From: Calliopsis andreniformis
Lineage: Eukaryota > Arthropoda > Insecta > Hymenoptera > Andrenidae
Length of the DNA stretch: 64,000 nucleotides
Assembly (NCBI RefSeq): GCF_051401765.1
Contig: NW_027480432.1
Span: 12,294,501-12,358,500 of the forward strand
Direction of reading: 5' to 3'
Part shown: one piece after another, positions 57,729 to 64,000 of the stretch
Numbering within the stretch: the stretch's first letter is position 1
How the letters are laid out: each line of letters begins with the position of its first letter
Program-made: the position numbers and the translations under genes
Notes under the pieces: model-generated
Database searches by the model: none
What the model was told of the DNA's origin: nothing
Seen by the model: only the letters and a program-made list of their open reading frames with translations

Positions 57729-60700
57729 TTAGTCGTAGTTTTCTGATTCTTGCTGCACCAATTTGAATCGACGCGGACTCTTGACACACATCGATCCATG
57801 TCCCTCGAGGGAAAGACGACCTTTTCGTTGAAGGTATCTAGTTATGTAACGGGCAATCAGCCGCTGTGGTCTTATTTGCCACTCCTCCAGGACTTCTTTT
57901 GGCTCCAGCACCTATATACACAATAATAACTTTAAAATCAATTATTTAAGTTGAATTTGAAAACGTTTGCTGGCTCTTTCAAGCGACTTACTGTCCCTAA
58001 ATTTTAGTTAAAATTTTGCTTAAATTTTGGATTCTTTATTTTTACACGCACCTGGTCGCCCTTAAGTCGATCAATTAGTGTTACACAGACAACAGCAGAC
58101 TGGATACCAGCCTGATGCGTAAGAGCCGCGAACGAGAGACTTTCCATTTCTATATTCACTACACCGGCTTCGTGCAACTTATTTAAATATTCCATCTTCT
58201 CATTTTCAGTGAACTCGCAAAATGCACCATCTAACCGACCCTGGCCTTCGTAGAAGTCGTATGTGCACATAGTTTTGCCGATCACAGTATCGTAGAAATC
58301 ATCACGGTGAGCCAGAGTCTTCAAATTACGAGCTAATTGCTGGTCAAGCTGAGCGGGTCGTCTTACCAGCTTACCCAGTACAGGCTGCGACATAGTTGGA
58401 CCATTCATTTAAACTAACTATTCATAGATATTTTTTGTTTTCATGAAAGAGAGTCTATTACCAGTTCTAAGTAAGGTTTGAGCATTCCATCAACTGCTTC
58501 CTCGGAAATGACTACGGTACCACCTTCAAGACCAATTCCCCCACAAGTGCCGATTCTGAAGAATATTGGATTCTTCACTTTCGCATGGTACATCAGCTTG
58601 ATGACTTCGTGGAGGAGGATTCCGACAGAAGGTATACCCATTCCATGCTAAATCGAAAATAAATCTTGTTGTATTTGGAAGAACTTGTTTGGATCAATTG
58701 GCATTTTTAACAGTTGACAAAAATAATTTTTCTGTACTTACGCTAATAGAAAGGACTGGTCCAACTTTGTACATAGAGTATCGATAAGAATACTGGCTAA
58801 TGTCTTGAAGCGTCGTTCCTGCTGGAATCTTGTAACCTATTTCCTTCATTATGAAATGAGCGAATTGTTCCATACGTTTCGGTGTCCCTCCCATGCAAAC
58901 AAACTGCACAAAACGTTATTAAGCTATGTCTCCGCTGAAGCGACGAGGGACATCTTCTCATTTCTTGTTGCTACATGTTCCAAAATGTTTTCACAAATAT
59001 GGACTTATAGAAACATTTTGTTCACACCTTAGACCACATATACTTATAGATACAGTATCAGATAATTTTCCTAAAGCAAATAATATAAAACATCTATGTG
59101 ACGTCACATGTGGACAAGATGTATATATAGTTTCAAAAGAGCAATATACCACTGTTTCAAACATGTAAAACTATTTTAATGTTCGACTTGAATACGTTGT
59201 TAAGTTTTGTAAGAAATAAATAAATAAATGTATACATTTATTCTTTTTAAAGTATGCAAGATAATAAATATTCTTCACAAGTATATATTTTAATCATTAA
59301 TTTTTACTGTACTTTTATAATTTTAAATGGTACTCATTATAACGTATTTTGGAGATTATAATTTTGCAAAATTTATTTGTATTCAATATTGAGATAGTGA
59401 TAATATTCTGCAAAAAATGACTAATTATTTTCTTAAAATATATTTTAGCATAACGGATAATAAAAATACGAATAGTACACAAATGTTTGGGATACATTTA
59501 TTTCTAATTGTAGATTATAAAATAAAATAGTTTTAGTTAGCCTACTGCATATTTTATTTTTATCATAAACTAAACTGTTGCCTATAATATATTGTGTTTT
59601 TCCTTGCAACCTTGAGTGCAATATGTTTGCGCTATGTTTAATCATTTATAATGTAAGTTAATGCTGTGTCAACCATTTTGAATCATCTATTGTCCACAGG
59701 CGACGTCACACTTTCCACGTTATCTTTGCTTCATTTGGTTCCTGAATTTCCTATACATGCACTATACACAGACCGTGTCAAGTAGTACATGGCTTAAGGT
59801 TCACACTGAAGTAACATATTTCGAGGAATACTTTTTTGTTTCGGTTTCACGGCATTACTTGTTGCTGGTAATAGAAGCACAAACAACAAAAGGTGCAACA
59901 AAGGGAACAGTAACAAATGGTGACTTTTTAAAGAGACTTTTGAAGACCTTTCTCGATTTGCGTCGACAAACAAAACAGGGTAGCTACGTCATACGTAGAT
60001 TCTTAGGCTTTACAGTTTGATCTTAACACAATATAAAGCAAAGGATTTTATACGGAAAATAGAGCATTGATTTTCGCATTACATAATACGAAATAAATGA
60101 GGTCGATCGATATCGTGTTATATAATAATGACGGTAGGTACGTGTCATAATAAACGGCGCGCCTTAAACAAAAGAAGAATAGTAATGGATATGCAAAAGG
60201 AGAAGTCTATTTCTACCGAACAGGTTCCTTATCCACTTCTCTTAAATCTACAGTATCGCAAATGTTTATTTCCATTTTGATGTATTGCGATTTGTAATAC
60301 AAGAATGTTTGCTCTGTTCGTGGATATGAAACATGCAATTTAAGCTAAGATAATTGAAAATAATGGCAGAAGGATTAAGAGCAGCCTTGCATAGTTGAGG
60401 AATGTGTACAGAACTTTTGGTATTGTTCTAGTTAGGTCACGAAGTGTGCTTTCCATTAATGGTAAAACCTTCATTGATATTGGCTGCGAGTGCATTGTAA
60501 ATGCGGTCGCGTCGAGTCAGTAGTAAGAAAAGTGCTACGAAAAGCGAGCAATTAATAAATAATGGTCTCAGAGACAACAAAAATAACAGTAAGTTAAAAA
60601 ATTTAATCGTGTATTGCAATGTAATTAGTGTAATTTATGCAGACTTTATAACCAACTTACTCACTTTACAGTCGCTCAATAAATATTTCAATTAATTTAT

Positions 60701-63597
60701 ATCTACTTAAATATCCATAGGTTTTGTGTAGCGAATCGTAAAATTCACAGTGTATTGCCTACATAAATATTCACTAATTTAAACTGTAAGTATTGTAAAC
60801 ATTTTGTTGTGGGAACGAAAAAACGAAAACACAGGACTGTTTGAAAATAATAGGTAGCTTAGATCAAGAGTAGTACAATGCCAAAATTAAACGTACAGCT
60901 ATTTTCATGATAAATTAAGGAAATTGTAAAAGTGTATCTTCTGAAAGTAAAAGAAGATAAAACTCAATGGAATTACATAATTCCTTGCAATTATGTAAAT
61001 CTGTTGCAACGACAGTGTACAAGCCATATTATCTTTAGGAGATTAAACTATTGATATATCGTTCTATTTATTCATAGAATATCTTGTCATATGATGCTAG
61101 GAGAAACATTAATATTTGTTACTACGAGCCACACATACAGGGTGTAAAAAACATACGTGGTGATATTTGAAAGGATGGTAGAAAACCTCAAATGGAACAA
61201 AATGCTCTATGAGCATATATTCTGCAATTTTCAAGATATACCGAAGGACTGAAATACAGCAAAAAATCTTAATGCATTTTGTTGTATGTCTTACGGTTTA
61301 ACTTTTATAAAGCTTCAAACATTCGAAATCTTTGCAGGAAATAGTTCGAGGATTCTCAAGAGATACAACAAAATCGATTAAGACTTTCTTACTCTATTTT
61401 TCCCTTCAATGTATCTACGAAATTACAAAGTTCTCTAATCACTAGTTTAGAATATTGGTATGTTAACTTTAAAACATTATTATTGCAAAATGGAGGCAAA
61501 TCGGACATTATACCATAGGATATTTTCTGTTCCATCTGAGCTCCCCTACCTAACCTTTAAAATATTATCACGTATTGTAAATTGTTTAACGCCGAACAGA
61601 CTATGCACGGTTCAAGATTCGCGGTTCGCGAATCGCTAATTTGTGCAATTCGTCGATGCAACGAATTAACAGTATATACTATGCGTGATTCGTGATTCGT
61701 TAATTTGCGCTGTCTAGCAGGACATTTGTTCAGTCTGCGGAGATGTCTCGATACGAATGGTTCTCGTTAACCAATGATAGTGGCAAAGAAAAATGATTTC
61801 TCCTGAGGAAAAAATATTATTTGACTTCGCGGTAGCAATTATTTTATGTATTCTGATTGCTATATAGTGCCTGTAATCGAAAAAGGGCGACTTCATAAAT
61901 GGTGGTCAACAAGTTTATATAAAAGCTGGCAAAGGCACATAGATTACTTATTGTTTTAAAACAATTGCCTAGTATAAAATCTATACATTGTTTATCACTC
62001 CGCTCCATTATAAATGTTGATAATGTTTCTACCACGAACGACTACATAAAAAATTAACTGACGCTCTATCGGCTGTACAAAGCGATGCCGAAACTCGGGC
62101 AGGACGAACAACAACGAATTACGAACGAACTCGTCCACACTATGCGTTGCTGTTCGTGCAACAATAAAATCTATTTAAGTTCGTAAATTTTGCCATCTCG
62201 GAGGCGAAATGCCACGCACCAAATTCAAACGCATCGTCCTATGGTATATCTACAGACTATTTACAAACAAGCCACACTACGAACCGCGAATCACGCATGG
62301 CTGTAGCGGCCTTTACACCCTGTATATTTCGCGACAGTAGAATCAGACAGAGATTTTTGTTGCGTATGTCTGTTCATCGATATACATAAATTACGTCAAG
62401 TATGCGATTTGCAAGGACGTATGATGTAATCATTAACGATGGCAATGCTATTTGATGAATGTATTAAAACTATTACATGGATATGGAAGATAAGACGAAC
62501 GAAGGCAAAACAAAGAGGTTGCTTGGCGGTACATAAATATTTACTTTGGATTTCTTTGTACAATTGACAGGAAATTTTAACGAATAAGAGGGCACTCACC
62601 TTAACGTCGCCAAACATCTCAACGAGATCGTGGGAGCCACTGCCGAGAGCTAGATGGTAAAGAATATCTTGATCCATCAGCTCGATATTCGGATTTCGGA
62701 GTCGCACAGACCCATCCCTGTACCTGTACCACATAACATTGTTTATTTGTGGATTTTTTTACTTTGAAAAAATAGGCTTTTCTAACATTATCATATCTAA
62801 CCAAAAATACAATTCTGTCGACCATAAGGCCAGAAAACATGAGAAATTATACACGAGTAGACAATGAATACCTAATATTTAAATAGACAATAATGTAACT
62901 TAAAGAAAAGCATTATGTGTAGTGGCAGGCGGATTCCACAACAGCGGTTCTCCGATATAGAATTTGTTATCAACTTCCTATGTTTCAAGCGCATTTGAAT
63001 ACAGTTATCCTATAAGACATTGTGCAAACTGTTCAAGGTACTAACAAAAATGGCATATTTCTATGAAATAGATTAGAATGTTAATCATTTCGCCAATATC
63101 TCCTAAACTAGTGGTTCTTCGTTATAAGTAGTTTATTAATAATACTTTCTGGAAAGAAATGAGTTGCATCAGTTGATGTATAAAGAATATAGGATCATAT
63201 AGAAAAAGTTTCCCTTTATTTTTATTTCGAGACAAGTGCACTTCGCTATCGAGTAAATTATGTTTGACAAGTATTTGTCTCTTGTCAACAGTTAATGGAT
63301 CCCTTTGAAGTTTTAGTTGGCCTATTAGACGTAATTATTAAAAAACTAAATAATAGATAATAGGTATGTTATTCACTGTTTCGAGACAACGGTGATATAT
63401 TACCTCACTGTACAGTATTTCAAACATCGAATGGCCAAGGTTAAGTACGATACTGTCTTGAAATATTACAAAACATACCTAACCGCGGGATCGTACTCCT
63501 GAACCTCTTCAAATTCCTCATCCTCGAGAGGAGGCTTTAGCTGACATACGTGGTCCTCTTCCTGACGGAACCGATTTTCGCAGGTGCACGTGGGCAT
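57729..63597 (-). CDS. UPP: uridine phosphorylase (six exons)
   Basis: Cytosolic pyrimidine-salvage enzyme that splits uridine with phosphate into uracil and ribose-1-phosphate; NP-I family hexamer or dimer. Minus-strand exons: 63597-63479, 62723-62600, 58903-58742, 58647-58462, 58384-58052 and 57911-57729. All are GT..AG and in phase, giving about 368 residues. Motifs: VRLRNPNIELMDQDILYH, then FGDVK at 77-81. FVCMGGTP and YKVGPVLSISHGMGIPS follow, then RIGTCGGIGLEGGTV, where R166 and T169 lie in the phosphate site. FYEGQGRLDG at 241-250 contains Q245 and R247 for the uracil. NIEMES at 274-279 binds ribose through M277 and E278. GDQ is followed by RPQRL near the C-terminus. All match animal UPP1/UPP2 in order. 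There is a 40-residue Cys/Glu-rich N-terminal leader and an extra C-terminal tail of about 35 residues beyond the human ends. Intron 2 (3.7 kb) carries transposon copies. Whether it equals UPP1 or UPP2 cannot be said. Confidence 0.95.
59069..59735. mobile_element. inverted-repeat element with GTGACGTCAC termini, copy 2
   Basis: Reverse complement of the 30935-31640 element, sharing AACATCTATGTGACGTCACA, ACAAGATGTATATATAG, CAATATACCACTGTTTCAAAC and TTATCTTTGCTTC. It lies in intron 2 of the uridine phosphorylase gene. Non-coding. Confidence 0.7.
59736..61134. other. intronic stretch of the uridine phosphorylase gene
   Basis: AT-rich, without a recognised exon or repeat. The 87-codon plus-strand open frame at 59757-60020 lies antisense to the host gene and has no domain. 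Confidence 0.4.
61135..61520. repeat. palindromic repeat element, copy 2
   Basis: Begins ACATACAGGGTGTAAA and matches 10168-10890: GGATGGTAGA..CC, GGTTTAACTTTTATAAA, the inverted AGATACAACAAAAT arm and TTTAGAATATTGGTATGTTAA. The block with TATTGCAAAATGGAGGCAAATC matches 10565-10605 in inverted form. A TTTACACCCTGTA border at 62313-62325 could be the true far end, giving a 1.19-kb element. The interval between contains several copies of CGCGAATC / GATTCGCG-type words in both orientations. Confidence 0.5.
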
Positions 63598-64000
63598 CTC
63601 AATAAAGAATGAATCTCTATCTTACACGAAAAAGTGAATTGCACTTTTCAATAGAGTGAAAGGAAGTTAATTCGAAGTGGCCGCCGAAGTTTGTTTAATC
63701 GAATAAAGGAAGAAATTTTGTTGGTAACGTTCAGACTAGAATCTCGTGAAGCGAAACTCTGAACAGTGACAGCCAGTCCCCGAATAGAATGCGCAACGCT
63801 TCAGGAAACCTTTATACATATGCCCTCTCCCCCCATCGGAGTGACGACCGATCTTATTCCCACTACCTCGTCGGTTCACTGCCAAATGGTTACCAGTTAT
63901 GGTTCGTTCAGGTTGGACAGGTTACTTGAATTTTGCCAGCTTGAATGCAAATCATTTTTGGACGACTTCGCCAATGTGAAAGGGTTCTAGGGAACGTGGT
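63598..64000. promoter_or_regulatory. 5' flank of the uridine phosphorylase gene
   Basis: Moderately GC-rich sequence upstream of the minus-strand ATG at 63597, presumably its 5' UTR and promoter. A 74-codon plus-strand open frame at 63766-63990 has no recognisable domain. Confidence 0.35.

Noticed and set aside
1..64000. CRISPR arrays, bacterial operons, integrons or phage genes
   Set aside because: No regularly spaced direct repeats, Shine-Dalgarno-led gene strings or phage proteins; all supported genes are spliced eukaryotic genes.

Overview
The window looks like a piece of insect nuclear genome. Genes are sparse and split by small introns with GT..AG borders, the background is very AT-rich with a few CpG-rich promoter-like islands, and two eukaryotic-type tRNA-Pro genes are present. 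Transposon relics are abundant: P-element-like, non-LTR, TTAA-target and foldback types. Gene content and base composition suggest a hymenopteran (bee, ant or wasp), but this is an inference and the species cannot be named from the sequence alone. There is no sign of bacterial or viral gene organisation.

Layout. 1-14 kb: AT-rich DNA with a CpG-rich, polypurine and microsatellite-rich zone at 3.3-6.7 kb, a possible two-exon gene end at 2.75-3.1 kb (-), palindromic repeats, and a broken P-element-like transposase at 11.6-12.2 kb (-). 14.9-16.1 kb: a four-exon THAP zinc-finger gene (+). 16.4-17.7 kb: a decayed non-LTR retrotransposon carrying a 165-bp TTAA-target insertion. 18.7-27.3 kb: a five-exon gene (-) for a large CCHC zinc-knuckle protein of the ZCCHC7/Air type; its introns 2 and 3 are filled with inverted-repeat elements and its intron 1 carries repeated copies of the 3' splice site. 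28.3-31.6 kb: more repeats, including a second copy of the 16.4-kb element. 32.8-48.3 kb: a multi-exon gene (+) for a small integral membrane protein, with at least two alternative first exons of matching phase; intron 1 holds a minisatellite and two tRNA-Pro(UGG) genes. 48.3-57.7 kb: a long AT-rich spacer with no gene I can support. 57.7-63.6 kb: a complete six-exon uridine phosphorylase gene (-).

How the genes relate. They are independent eukaryotic loci, not an operon. Roles are nuclear RNA surveillance (ZCCHC7-like), DNA binding (THAP), pyrimidine salvage (uridine phosphorylase), a membrane protein of unknown role, and translation (tRNA-Pro). The most distinctive content is the repeat landscape: nested TTAA-target elements whose empty sites can be read inside this same window, very large foldback hairpins inside introns, and an intron that appears to have grown from about 60 nt to 959 nt by one inverted-repeat insertion. 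I did not find a clear new multi-gene system.
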